Part shown: positions 17,718 to 24,785 of the stretch, one piece after another
Layout of the letters: each line of letters starts with the position of its first letter
How positions within the stretch are numbered: position 1 is the stretch's first letter
From: DATBQN01 sp963755825
GTDB lineage: Bacteria; Acidobacteriota; Thermoanaerobaculia; Multivoradales; UBA5704
NCBI GenBank assembly: GCA_963755825.1
Contig: CAVWLA010000003.1
Location: 1,240,001-1,304,000 of the forward strand
Reading direction: 5' to 3'
Length of the DNA: 64,000 nucleotides
Position numbers and translations under genes: made by a program
The notes under the pieces: generated by a model
What the model was told of the DNA's origin: nothing
Databases searched by the model: none
What the model saw: only the letters and a program-made list of their open reading frames with translations

Positions 17718-18095
17718 CTAGGAGCGGAAGTCCCCGGTGACGTCCGGGGCGTCCGACCAGAGGCGCTCGAGGGCGTAGAAGCCGCGCGGCTGCTCCTGGA
17801 AGACGTGGACCACCAGATCGCCGTAGTCGAGGAGCACCCACTGGGCGCGGTTGAAGCCCTCGATGTGCAGGGGGCGCACGCGCTCGGAGCGCAGCCGCTC
17901 CTCGATCGAGTCGGCGATCGCCTGCACCTGGCGCTCGTTGGTGCCGCTGCAGATCAGGAAGTAGTCGGTGAAGCCGCTGACGTCGCCGAGATGGAGGACC
18001 TTGAGGTCCACCGCTTTGCGGTCCTCGGCTGCCGCGACCGCCGTGCGGACCCTGGCGCTGGTGTCTGCTGCGGCGGTTTGAGGATCGGCCTTCAT
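17718..18095 (-). CDS. rsfS: Ribosomal silencing factor RsfS
   Basis: Binds ribosomal protein L14 and blocks subunit joining when nutrients are scarce. Length is 125 aa. Family blocks are DRKAVDLKVLHLGDVSGFTD, YFLICSGTNERQVQAIAD and WVLLDYGDLVVHVF. The start ATG (18093-18095) overlaps the nadD stop by 4 bases, the usual nadD-rsfS coupling. The frame extends further upstream, but only as a shadow of nadD. Confidence 0.95.
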   Translation of the reverse strand: MKADPQTAAADTSARVRTAVAAAEDRKAVDLKVLHLGDVSGFTDYFLICSGTNERQVQAIADSIEERLRSERVRPLHIEGFNRAQWVLLDYGDLVVHVFQEQPRGFYALERLWSDAPDVTGDFRS

Positions 18096-18745
18096 CGATA
18101 GAGATCGTACTTCTGGACGTAGTGTACCACCGCTTCCGGCAGCAGCCCGGGCGCCGGGCGCAGGCCGCGCGCGAAGAGCGCCCGCAGCTCGGTCGAGGAG
18201 ATGGCGACCGGCTCCTGGGCGAGGAGATCGACGCGGCCGCCGGCGACGAGCTCGGCGAGCGCTGCGGGGAGGCTCGCCGCGGCGGCCTGCCAGCCCGGCC
18301 GGGCGAGGATGGCGAGGCGGGCGAGACGGGGCAGCTCGGCGAACCGCTTCCACGTCGGCAGGTCGAGGAACGAGTCGAAGCCGAGCAGGAGGACGAGCTC
18401 GGCCTCGGGGTAGGCCTGGCGGAAGTGCTCCAGGGTCTCGATCGTGTAGGCCGGCCGCTCGGGGGTGAGCTCGTAGGCGGAGGCGTAGAGCCCCTCTTCC
18501 TCCAAGAGCGCCAGCTCGACCATGGCGTAGCGGGCGTGGGGAGAGGCCAGCCGGCGCCGCGGCTTGTGCGGCGGCATGGCGGTGGGGAGATAGAGGACGC
18601 GGTCGATCCCCAGCGCTCGGCGGGCCTCCTGCACCGGCCGGATGTGGCCGAAGTGGATGGGATCGAAGCTGCCGCCGAAGAGCCCGATCCGGCGCGCTCG
18701 ACCGGCACCGGCGTCGGCGGCGGTCTCAGGTGCTTCGCCGCTCAA
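18092..18745 (-). CDS. nadD: Nicotinate-nucleotide adenylyltransferase NadD
   Basis: Transfers AMP from ATP to nicotinate mononucleotide in NAD synthesis. Length is 217 aa. The nucleotidyltransferase signature GLFGGSFDPIHFGHI contains the H-x-G-H motif. TAMPPHKPRRRLA is the conserved loop and AISSTELRALF is the second ATP-binding motif (ISSTxxR). It overlaps the end of obg by 4 bases and the start of rsfS by 4 bases, so the three genes are translationally coupled. Confidence 0.97.
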   Translation of the reverse strand: MSGEAPETAADAGAGRARRIGLFGGSFDPIHFGHIRPVQEARRALGIDRVLYLPTAMPPHKPRRRLASPHARYAMVELALLEEEGLYASAYELTPERPAYTIETLEHFRQAYPEAELVLLLGFDSFLDLPTWKRFAELPRLARLAILARPGWQAAAASLPAALAELVAGGRVDLLAQEPVAISSTELRALFARGLRPAPGLLPEAVVHYVQKYDLYR

Positions 18746-19830
18746 GGCGCCGCCTCTCCGTCCTTCGCCCGGCTGTCGGCGAGCTGGCGGGCGAGCTCGG
18801 CGACCAGCTCGCGCGTGCCGTCGCCGGTCGCGGCGCTGATCTCGAGGTAGGGCAGCTGGCGCTCGGCGGCGGCGCGCGCCAGCTGCTCGCGCCGCTCGGG
18901 GAGCGCGGCGTCGAGCTTGCTCCCCACCACCAACCGAGGCCGGGCGAGGAGGCCGGGATCGAAGGCGCCCAGCTCGCGCTCGACGGTCGCGAAGTCGGCG
19001 GCGGCGGTGCGCTCGGGGCCACCCGCCGTCTCCTCCGCCAGCGCCGCTCCGGAGAGGTCGACGAGGTGGACGAGGACCCGGCAGCGCTCGACGTGGCGGA
19101 GGAACTGGAAGCCGAGCCCGGCACCGTCGGCGGCGCCGGCGATGAGGCCGGGGAGGTCGGCGATGACGAAGGGCTCGCCGTAGCCGCCGAGGGCGACGAC
19201 GCCGAGCTGCGGCACGAGGGTGGTGAAAGGGTAGTCGGCGATCTTCGGGCGGGCGGCCGAGACGACGCTGATGAGGGTCGACTTGCCGGCGTTGGGGAGC
19301 CCCACGACGCCGACGTCGGCGAGCAGCTTGAGCTCGAGCCGCAGGCGCCGCTCCTCGCCCTCACGGCCGGGGTCGGCGCGGCGCGGCGCCTGGTCGGTCG
19401 ACGTCGCGAAGCGGGCGTTGCCCTTGCCGCCGGTGCCGCCGGCGGCGACCAGCAGGCGCTCGCCGTCGGCGAGGATCTCGCCCAGGAGCTCGTCGGCCTC
19501 GGTCGCCGAGCCGCCGCCCCCCTCCCGCTCGCGCAGGACGTAGACCTGGGTGCCGAGCGGCACCGGGACGGCGAGATCCTCGGCGCTCTTGCCGGTCCTG
19601 TTCGAGCCCTCGCCGTGGCGGCCGCGGTCGGCGGCGAAGAGCGAGGTGAAGCGGAGGTGGTAGAGGGTGTTGCGCGACGCCTCGCCCACCAGGTAGACCG
19701 AGCCGCCGTTGCCGCCGTCGCCGCCCGAGGGGCCGCCGCGCGGGATGAACTTCTCGTGGCGGAAGGCCATGCAGCCGTTGCCGCCACGGCCGGCGCGGAC
19801 GTGGATCGTCGCTTCGTCGATGAAGGCCAA
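18742..19830 (-). CDS. obg: GTPase Obg (ribosome assembly / stringent response)
   Basis: Large-subunit assembly GTPase. The glycine-rich Obg domain begins FIDEATIHVRAGRGGNG and contains PRGGPSGGDGGNGGSVYL. The G domain has G1 GLPNAGKST and G3 DLPGLI. G4 reads GSKLD, where N-K-x-D is usual, so Asn is replaced by Ser; G5 is EISAATG. I place the start at the TTG giving (M)AFIDEA, the normal family start (362 aa); a GTG at 19888-19890 would add 20 residues unlike the family. It sits 88 bases after rpmA, the standard order rplU-rpmA-obg. Confidence 0.93.
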   Translation of the reverse strand: MAFIDEATIHVRAGRGGNGCMAFRHEKFIPRGGPSGGDGGNGGSVYLVGEASRNTLYHLRFTSLFAADRGRHGEGSNRTGKSAEDLAVPVPLGTQVYVLREREGGGGSATEADELLGEILADGERLLVAAGGTGGKGNARFATSTDQAPRRADPGREGEERRLRLELKLLADVGVVGLPNAGKSTLISVVSAARPKIADYPFTTLVPQLGVVALGGYGEPFVIADLPGLIAGAADGAGLGFQFLRHVERCRVLVHLVDLSGAALAEETAGGPERTAAADFATVERELGAFDPGLLARPRLVVGSKLDAALPERREQLARAAAERQLPYLEISAATGDGTRELVAELARQLADSRAKDGEAAP

Positions 19831-19918
19831 GGCGGAGGGAGATCGGCCGGCGGGGTAGCGGGTGGCCGGGGAGATCGGTGCCCGGCGCACGGCGCGCCGG
19901 GTCGAGCCGAGTCCGCGC

Positions 19919-20176
19919 CTACTCGGCGGGGAGGATGTTCACGAACTTGCCGCGGCGCCCTTTGTCCTGGAACTGGACGATGCCGTCGACCTTCGCGAAC
20001 AGGGTGTCATCCTTGCCCCGGCCGACGTTCAGGCCGGGAAAAAAGCGCGTGCCGTGCTGGCGCACGAGGATCGAGCCGCCGGTGACCCGCTGGCCCCCGA
20101 AGCGCTTGACCCCGAGGTTCTGCGGCTGGGAATCGCGGCCGTTGCGGCTCGAGCCTTGGCCTTTCTTGTGTGCCAT
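19919..20176 (-). CDS. rpmA: Large ribosomal subunit protein bL27
   Basis: Length is 85 aa, beginning MAHKKGQGSSRNGRDSQPQN and containing VTGGSILVRQHGTRFFPG, the L27 signature. The N-terminus reaches toward the peptidyl-transferase centre. It starts directly with the mature MAHKK form, with no cleavable Firmicutes-type leader. AGAGGAG lies upstream as ribosome binding site, within a short-repeat-rich leader. It lies 107 bases downstream of rplU. Confidence 0.98.
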   Translation of the reverse strand: MAHKKGQGSSRNGRDSQPQNLGVKRFGGQRVTGGSILVRQHGTRFFPGLNVGRGKDDTLFAKVDGIVQFQDKGRRGKFVNILPAE

Positions 20177-20190
20177 GAGCTGCTGCTCCT

Positions 20191-20250
20191 CTCAATCAAT
20201 CTCAATCATCAATCTCGATCTCGATCTCGATCGTCAATCTCGATCGAGCT
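20191..20250 (-). repeat. Low-complexity GAGAT(C/T) repeats in the rplU-rpmA spacer
   Basis: The 107-base spacer between rplU and rpmA carries a run of near-hexamer repeats. On the minus strand it reads as three consecutive CGAGAT units followed by degenerate TGAGAT and TGAT units, ending in the rpmA ribosome binding site region. Runs like this can expand or contract by slippage, and they do not resemble the rest of the window. Confidence 0.8.
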
Positions 20251-20283
20251 CGAGGTCTGGTTCGGGGATGCGGGCCGCGGCGG

Positions 20284-20634
20284 CTAGGCGGAGGACTTCG
20301 CCTGGCGCTTTTCGGAGGGGAGCTGGATCTCGCCGATCTTCACCCGGTGGAGATCCTGCCGATGACCGATCGTCCGGCGGTACTGCTTGCGCCGCTTCTT
20401 CTTGAACACCCGGATCTTCGGGCCGCGCACCGCGGCGACGAGCGAGGCGGAGACCAGCGCCCCTTCGAGAACGGGGGCACCGATCTGAACGCCGCCGTCG
20501 CCCGAAACCATGAGGACGCGATCGAACTGGATGGCGCTCCCCGCGCCTTCGGCCGCCGCGATCAGCTCGACGTCGAGGATGTCCCCCGGCGATACCCGGT
20601 ACTGCTTGCCACCACTCTGGATCACAGCGAACAT
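20284..20634 (-). CDS. rplU: Large ribosomal subunit protein bL21
   Basis: Length is 116 aa from MFAVIQSGGKQYRVSPGD, the normal L21 N-terminus. The C-terminal half has KKKRRKQYRRTIGHRQ, the RNA-binding L21 signature. The protein ends with an extra Lys/Ser-rich tail (EKRQAKSSA). CAGGAG lies 9 bases upstream of the ATG. It is the first gene of rplU-rpmA-obg-nadD-rsfS. Upstream in-frame codons (MVISPVHAS...) fall in the leader between promoter and gene and are not family-like. Confidence 0.98.
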   Translation of the reverse strand: MFAVIQSGGKQYRVSPGDILDVELIAAAEGAGSAIQFDRVLMVSGDGGVQIGAPVLEGALVSASLVAAVRGPKIRVFKKKRRKQYRRTIGHRQDLHRVKIGEIQLPSEKRQAKSSA

Positions 20635-20678
20635 AGGGAAAGCTCCTGAGAATCGTCGGACCGACGCGTGGACGGGGG

Positions 20679-20707
20679 AAATTACCACGCCCCGCCGCGG
20701 GGGTCAA
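20679..20707 (-). promoter_or_regulatory. Promoter of the rplU operon
   Basis: Minus-strand TTGACC (20702-20707) and TAATTT (20679-20684) with exact 17-base spacing lie 45 bases before the rplU ATG. This AT-containing island stands out in a very GC-rich background. The predicted leader is about 38 bases and has only a small CGTC/GACG hairpin. Confidence 0.7.
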
Positions 20708-20729
20708 CTCGCGCGGTGGGGCACCAACC

Positions 20730-21251
20730 TTAAAGCGAGGCGTCCTGCAGGATCTCCCACTTGCCGCCGCGGCGCTGCAGGACGAGGAGGGTGTAGCCCT
20801 CGCTCGCCTTGGCCTTCTCGTCGTCGGGGTGGGCGAGCTTCCAGCTCGCCACGATCGCCAGCCCGTTGACCGTGCCGCTCGCGACGTCGACCGAGAGCGG
20901 CCGCACCTCGGCCATGTTGAGGGTGAGGACGCCCATCGCCTTGCCGTCCGGATAGCGCTTCTGGTAGTGCGCGAGCACCGCCTGGCGGCCGTGGACGAGG
21001 CCGGTCGGGGTGAGGAAGGTGGCGTCCTCGGCATAGGAGGCGACGAAGGCCGGGAGGTCGTTGCGGTTCCAAGCGACCGCCTGGACGGAGAGCACCCGGG
21101 TGACGTCGGCGCGCGCCAGGGACATGGCGACCGGGCCCGGCATGAGCGGCTCGCCGGGCGGCGCCGCGGCGGCCGGCGGTATCGCGGAGAGCGCCAGGAG
21201 GGTGGCGAGCAGGGCCGAGAGAGCGAGGGGACGGGTCGTTCGCTTGAGCAT
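20730..21251 (-). CDS. Secreted SnoaL-like (DUF4440 / NTF2-fold) protein
   Basis: Length is 173 aa. A signal peptide (RTTRPLALSALLATLLALSA, then a PAAAA cleavage region) is followed by one NTF2-like domain: AVAWNRNDLPAFVASYAEDA, FLTPTGLVHGRQAVLAHYQK and a final RRGGKWEILQD strand. These features match SnoaL/DUF4440 proteins, which bind or act on small molecules and are seldom characterised. Function unknown. A TAGGAT box lies 9 bases upstream of the ATG. It is convergent with nothing and sits just upstream of the rplU promoter on the same strand. Confidence 0.8.
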   Translation of the reverse strand: MLKRTTRPLALSALLATLLALSAIPPAAAAPPGEPLMPGPVAMSLARADVTRVLSVQAVAWNRNDLPAFVASYAEDATFLTPTGLVHGRQAVLAHYQKRYPDGKAMGVLTLNMAEVRPLSVDVASGTVNGLAIVASWKLAHPDDEKAKASEGYTLLVLQRRGGKWEILQDASL

Positions 21252-21332
21252 GGCGCCGATCCTAGCAGGGCGGCGGCCGGAGGGCGGGCGAGGCGCCGGC
21301 GTCCATCGTTCACCGTCGGCTATCCTCCCTCC

Positions 21333-22211
21333 ATGCTGATGCGGCTCGCCGCGCTCTCGAGCGCCATCTACCTGCGCCTCGCCGCCGGCGCCCGGCGCGC
21401 CCGGCTGGCGGTGCCGCCGGTCTCGCTCGTCTACTACACGGTGGGACCGCGGGACGGCGAGCCGTGGATCTTCCTCCACGGCCTCGGCTCGATCGGCTCG
21501 ACCTGGAGCCCGGTGATGCGGGCGCTGCGCCGCGGCTGCCGAATCCTGGTGCCGGAGCTCTCCGCCCTCGGCGGTACGGCGGCACCGGGCGGCGGCCTCG
21601 CCATCCGCCAGGGTGCCGAGACCATCGCCCGCCTGATCGAGCACGAGTGGGAAGGCCGGCCGGCGACCGTCGCCGGCCTCTCGCTCGGCGGCTGGATGGC
21701 GGCGCGCCTGGCGATCGCCCGCCCGGAGCTCGTCTCCCGCCTGGTGCTGATCGATGCCGCCGGGTACCGCGCCCAGGACTGGGACCGCGTCCAGCGCCTG
21801 GTCACCGTCTCCGACCTCGACGAGGTCGACCGCCTCTACAAGGCCCTCTTCGTCAAGACCCCCTGGCTCCTCGACGTCTCCCGGCGCACCTTCCTCCGCG
21901 CCTACACCTCGCCGGGAGTGCGCCAGATCCTCACCGCGACCGAGGAGGCCGACACCTTCGACGACCGCGACCTCGCCCGCCTCACCATGCCGACGGCGCT
22001 CATCTGGGGCGAGCGGGACGGCCTTTTCGAGGTGTCGACGGCGCGCGCCATGGCGGCGGCGCTGCCGCGGAGCACCCTGACCGTGGTGCCCGGTTGCGGC
22101 CACGCCCTCCACCTCGAATGCCCCGGCCAGGTGATCGCGGCGCTCGAGGAGTTCCGCCGCGTGGCGCCGCTGCCACTCGCGGCCGGCGGCGGGGCGAGCC
22201 GCCGAGGGTAG
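21333..22211 (+). CDS. Alpha/beta-hydrolase fold protein
   Basis: Length is 292 aa. The oxyanion region is IFLHGLGSIGSTWS, the nucleophile elbow is GLSLGGW with the catalytic Ser, an acid candidate lies in WGERDGLFEV, and the His is in GCGHALHLECPGQV. This matches the general esterase/hydrolase or dienelactone-type fold; the substrate cannot be deduced. The N-terminal 30 residues look like a weak amphipathic or membrane-leaning helix (MRLAALSSAIYLRLAAGAR). It is divergent from the SnoaL-like gene. Confidence 0.88.
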   Translation: MLMRLAALSSAIYLRLAAGARRARLAVPPVSLVYYTVGPRDGEPWIFLHGLGSIGSTWSPVMRALRRGCRILVPELSALGGTAAPGGGLAIRQGAETIARLIEHEWEGRPATVAGLSLGGWMAARLAIARPELVSRLVLIDAAGYRAQDWDRVQRLVTVSDLDEVDRLYKALFVKTPWLLDVSRRTFLRAYTSPGVRQILTATEEADTFDDRDLARLTMPTALIWGERDGLFEVSTARAMAAALPRSTLTVVPGCGHALHLECPGQVIAALEEFRRVAPLPLAAGGGASRRG

Positions 22212-22242
22212 ACTTTTCCCTTCCCTTCAGAAGGAGTTCCGC

Positions 22243-22398
22243 ATGGATCAGCCCGACTATCTGGTCTGCCTCGACTGCGAGACCCCCTGCTACGTCTTCG
22301 AGTGGCAGGGCGACAAGCTGATCGAGATCCTCTGCCCGGCCTGCGGCAACGACAATCTCGAGCAGTTCGCGACCCCCGAAGACCTCGAAGACCTCTGA
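22243..22398 (+). CDS. Small zinc-ribbon protein (51 aa)
   Basis: A short open frame begins MDQPDYLVCLDCETPCYVFE and ends EDLEDL. AGAAGGAG lies 6 bases before the ATG, and high third-position GC supports coding. Cys9, Cys12, Cys31 and Cys34 form two CxxC knuckles (CLDC and CPAC), a typical zinc ribbon; Cys16 is additional. The C-terminus is very acidic. It resembles small zinc-finger proteins of unknown role. It lies between the alpha/beta hydrolase and the hsp20 promoter region. Confidence 0.8.
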   Translation: MDQPDYLVCLDCETPCYVFEWQGDKLIEILCPACGNDNLEQFATPEDLEDL

Positions 22399-22432
22399 CC
22401 CGAGGGCGGCAGTCATCACCAGATCTATACGA

Positions 22433-22476
22433 CTAACGCTAAGATATTGACAATCGTTAGCGACAATGGCTAAGAT
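22433..22476 (+). promoter_or_regulatory. hsp20 promoter with operator-like repeats
   Basis: TTGACA (22447-22452) and TAAGAT (22471-22476) with 18-base spacing form the promoter. It is interleaved with a 6-bp dyad, CTAACG (22433-22438) and CGTTAG (22455-22460). Two direct copies of GCTAAGAT (22438-22445, 22469-22476) also occur, the second covering the -10 box. This arrangement suggests repressor control. It is not a CIRCE element. Confidence 0.6.
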
Positions 22477-22507
22477 CTCCTCGTGATCTTGGAATACTGC
22501 TCGACGA

Positions 22508-22524
22508 CTCAAGGTTATGTTGAG
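22508..22524 (+). promoter_or_regulatory. Inverted repeat CTCAA-N7-TTGAG in the hsp20 leader
   Basis: CTCAA (22508-22512) and TTGAG (22520-22524) are separated by 7 bases, inside a wider CTGCTC/GAGCAG dyad. The spacing equals that of HspR HAIR sites (CTTGAGT-N7-ACTCAAG), but the half-sites point the other way. It could be an operator or a leader hairpin. Confidence 0.4.
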
Positions 22525-22597
22525 CAGAACGGACGCAGCGAAGGGAGACAACGCGGCGTCCCAAAAATCCGAATCGAGAGCCAAAGGAGAAGAAGCC

Positions 22598-23035
22598 ATG
22601 TACACCGCCAACCAGTCCCGCCTCGCGCCCCGAGTCACCCCCTTCGACGTCTTCAATCAGGCCTTCAGCCAGTTCCTCCGCAGCGAGGGCGACGCCCAGG
22701 AGTCGACGCGCACCTGGGCTCCGGCCGTCGACATCCTCGAGACCACCGAGGCCTATGTCGTCAAGGCCGAGATCCCCGGCGTCGCCAAGGATGCCGTCCA
22801 CGTCACCGTCGAGAACAACGTCCTCACCCTCAAGGGCGAGCGCAAGCTCGAGAAGGACGACGTGAAGGAGAGCTACCACCGCATCGAGCGCACCTATGGC
22901 GCCTTCGCGCGCTCCTTCACCCTGCCGACCCGCGTCGACAACGACCGCGTCGAGGCCAAGTTCGACCAGGGCGTGCTGACGATCACCGTCCCCAAGGCCG
23001 CCGAGGCGAAGCCGAAGCGCATCGAGATCGCCTGA
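22598..23035 (+). CDS. hsp20: Hsp20/alpha-crystallin family small heat shock protein
   Basis: ATP-independent holdase that binds unfolding proteins. Length is 145 aa from MYTANQSRLAPRVTPFDVFN, with AAAGGAG 8 bases upstream. The alpha-crystallin domain covers about residues 40-140 (WAPAVDILETTEAYVVKAEI). The signature GVLTITVPKAAE (consensus GVLxxxxPK) is present, and the protein ends in KPKRIEIA, the I-x-I/V motif used for oligomer contacts. It has its own promoter with operator-like repeats and a strong terminator, so it is a single-gene unit. Confidence 0.95.
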   Translation: MYTANQSRLAPRVTPFDVFNQAFSQFLRSEGDAQESTRTWAPAVDILETTEAYVVKAEIPGVAKDAVHVTVENNVLTLKGERKLEKDDVKESYHRIERTYGAFARSFTLPTRVDNDRVEAKFDQGVLTITVPKAAEAKPKRIEIA

Positions 23036-23103
23036 GCCTGAAAGCCTCGCCTCCTGGTTGCAGGCAACCGTCGCCCCCCGCCCACGAGCGGTGAGGGCCT
23101 CCA

Positions 23104-23132
23104 CCCCGCGCCCCGCGCGGGGTTTTCTTTTT
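23104..23132 (+). terminator. Rho-independent terminator of hsp20
   Basis: CCCCGC (23104-23109) pairs with GCGGGG (23117-23122) across a 7-base loop and is followed by TTTTCTTTTT. It lies about 70 bases after the hsp20 stop. Confidence 0.85.
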
Positions 23133-23135
23133 GCG

Positions 23136-23232
23136 GCCGGCTCCGTTCGGTCTCCTGCGGGCGGGCGCCCTCGACCCCACCCGCCCATCACGCCCTTCCG
23201 GGCGGCCGTCCTCGGAACCGAACGGAGCCGGC
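23136..23232 (-). repeat. Dispersed structured element, copy 1 (97 nt, 16-bp perfect closing stem)
   Basis: Positions 23136-23151 and 23217-23232 are perfect 16-bp inverted repeats enclosing 65 bases. Read on the minus strand, the interior closely matches that of the element at 62670-62768. It can form a CCG-AGGA-CGG hairpin, a CGCCC-GGAA-GGGCG hairpin with a GNRA-type loop, and a GGGCGGG/CCCGCCC stem. It starts 17 bases after the histidine kinase stop on the same strand. It encodes no convincing protein and could be a 3'-UTR RNA structure or a REP-like DNA hairpin. Confidence 0.75.
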
Positions 23233-23249
23233 TAATGTCGAGTCAGGGG

Positions 23250-24704
23250 TCAGCCGGCGGCGCGGGCGTTCGCCGGCTCGAGCGGCGGGCGCTCGCGCGC
23301 CGGCGATTCCGGCGAGGCGGCGGGGAGCGGCACGGCGACCGAGGTGCCGGCGCCGGCCGAGCTCTTGATCTCGATGCGGCCGCCGTGCGCCTTGGCGATG
23401 CGCTCGACGATGGCGAGACCGAGGCCGGTGCCGCCCTTGCGGGTGGAGTAGAAGAGGTCGAAGACGCGCTGCTGGTCCTCGGGCGCCATCCCCACCCCGT
23501 TGTCGACGACCTCGAGCACCACCTCGGCGCCGTGGCGGTAGGCGATCAGGCGGAGCACCGGCGGCCGGCCGCTCTCCTCCATCGCGGCGAGGGCGTTCTG
23601 CGCCACGTTGAGCAGCAGCTGGGTCATCTGCGCCTCGTCGACCCTCACCCGCGCGCCGCCGCTCCTGTCCTCGATCTCGAGCTTTACCTCGCGCCGCTGG
23701 ATCTCCGCCGCGAGGAGCTCTCCCAGGTGCTCGAGGAGCCAGAGCGCCGGCATCTCCTCCATCTCGAGCGGGCGCGGCTTGGCGTAGGCGAGGAAGTCGG
23801 TCACCAGGCGCTCGAGGCGGTGGATCTCCGAGCGGGTGATCGCGAGCAGGCGGCCGCCGCTCGGCACCGGCGGCGCGTTGGGGCCGCGGTAGGCGAGCTC
23901 CTCCTCGAGGAGCTGCATGTTGAGGTTGAGCGAGTTGAGCGGGTTGCGGATCTCGTGCGCCAGGCCGGAGGCCAGGGTGCCGATGTAGGCCAGGCGCTCG
24001 GCGTCGGCCGCCTGCGCCTCGAAACGCGCCGCCCGCCGCAGCAGCCACCAGATCGAGGCGAAGGCCGAGGAGAGGAGGACGAGGGTGATGATGCCGATGA
24101 AGATCGTCTGCCGCACCAGCTCGCCGCGCAGCACCTCGATCCGTCGCGCCAGCTCGGGGCCGCTGATCTCGACGACGAGCGTGCCCAGGTTGCTGATCGG
24201 CACCTGCACGCTCGGCACCTCGTACTCGAACTGGTGGTTCTCCTCCTTGAACTGCATGGCGCCCGGCAGGTTCCCCGGCCGCAGCTCGGGCGAGCGCGGA
24301 GAGCGCACGTCCGGCAGCGCCGGCGCCTCGGTGGACGGCACCACCGGCACGAAGGTGCGGCTCACCGACTTGTAGACCAGCACACCGCGCTTGTCGAAGA
24401 TCTCGACGTCGCGGAAGATGTCGCGCTGCTTCAACACCGAATCGATGTAGGTCCGCGTCTCGTGCTCGACGGCGATGGCGCGGAAGAGGTCCTTGCCGTG
24501 CCCCTCGGCCTGGCCGGAGATCTGCCGCGCCAGGGTCTCGGCCTCGTTGCGGGTCTCGAGGAGGACCCGCTCGACCTCGCGCTGCGACAGCGAGCGGAAG
24601 ATCAGCCAGCTGAAGAGCGCGATGTCCAGGAGGACGAAGAGGCCGAAGATCAGGGAGGCGGCGAGAAGCCGGCGGGAGCTGGCTGAGCTGGCGGTACCGG
24701 CCAT
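23250..24704 (-). CDS. Membrane sensor histidine kinase
   Basis: Length is 484 aa from the ATG at 24702-24704; the far longer upstream frame is a shadow of the ABC transporter genes. A first membrane helix (about 12-36) is followed by an extracytoplasmic sensor domain and a second helix (about 198-222). The kinase core has an H-box AHEIRNPLNSL, N-box NVAQNALAAM, G1 VVDNGVGMAPED and G2 GTGLGLAIVERIA. It resembles NtrB/ZraS-type kinases. No response regulator is adjacent. It is divergent from an oligopeptide-type binding protein, which it might control or whose ligand it might sense. Confidence 0.93.
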   Translation of the reverse strand: MAGTASSASSRRLLAASLIFGLFVLLDIALFSWLIFRSLSQREVERVLLETRNEAETLARQISGQAEGHGKDLFRAIAVEHETRTYIDSVLKQRDIFRDVEIFDKRGVLVYKSVSRTFVPVVPSTEAPALPDVRSPRSPELRPGNLPGAMQFKEENHQFEYEVPSVQVPISNLGTLVVEISGPELARRIEVLRGELVRQTIFIGIITLVLLSSAFASIWWLLRRAARFEAQAADAERLAYIGTLASGLAHEIRNPLNSLNLNMQLLEEELAYRGPNAPPVPSGGRLLAITRSEIHRLERLVTDFLAYAKPRPLEMEEMPALWLLEHLGELLAAEIQRREVKLEIEDRSGGARVRVDEAQMTQLLLNVAQNALAAMEESGRPPVLRLIAYRHGAEVVLEVVDNGVGMAPEDQQRVFDLFYSTRKGGTGLGLAIVERIAKAHGGRIEIKSSAGAGTSVAVPLPAASPESPARERPPLEPANARAAG

Positions 24705-24744
24705 CCGGAAAAGGATAGCACCCGCCCCCGTTCGACCCTCCGGT

Positions 24745-24773
24745 TTGACCCTCTCCTGGGCCTCGGCTACGAT
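24745..24773 (+). promoter_or_regulatory. Promoter of the peptide-type ABC importer genes
   Basis: TTGACC (24745-24750) and TACGAT (24768-24773) are spaced 17 bases apart. The ATG at 24786 follows the -10 box after 12 bases, so the transcript would have a leader of only about 6 bases. Confidence 0.65.
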
Positions 24774-24785
24774 CGCCGGCGCTCC

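Noticed and set aside
17701..18708. Minus-strand extension of the AAA+ regulator that would give 652 residues
   Set aside because: It overlaps rsfS and nadD in another frame and has no recognisable domain.
23136..23232. Integron attC site or transposon ends
   Set aside because: The conserved attC core sites are not present in both copies, and no target duplications or transposase are seen.
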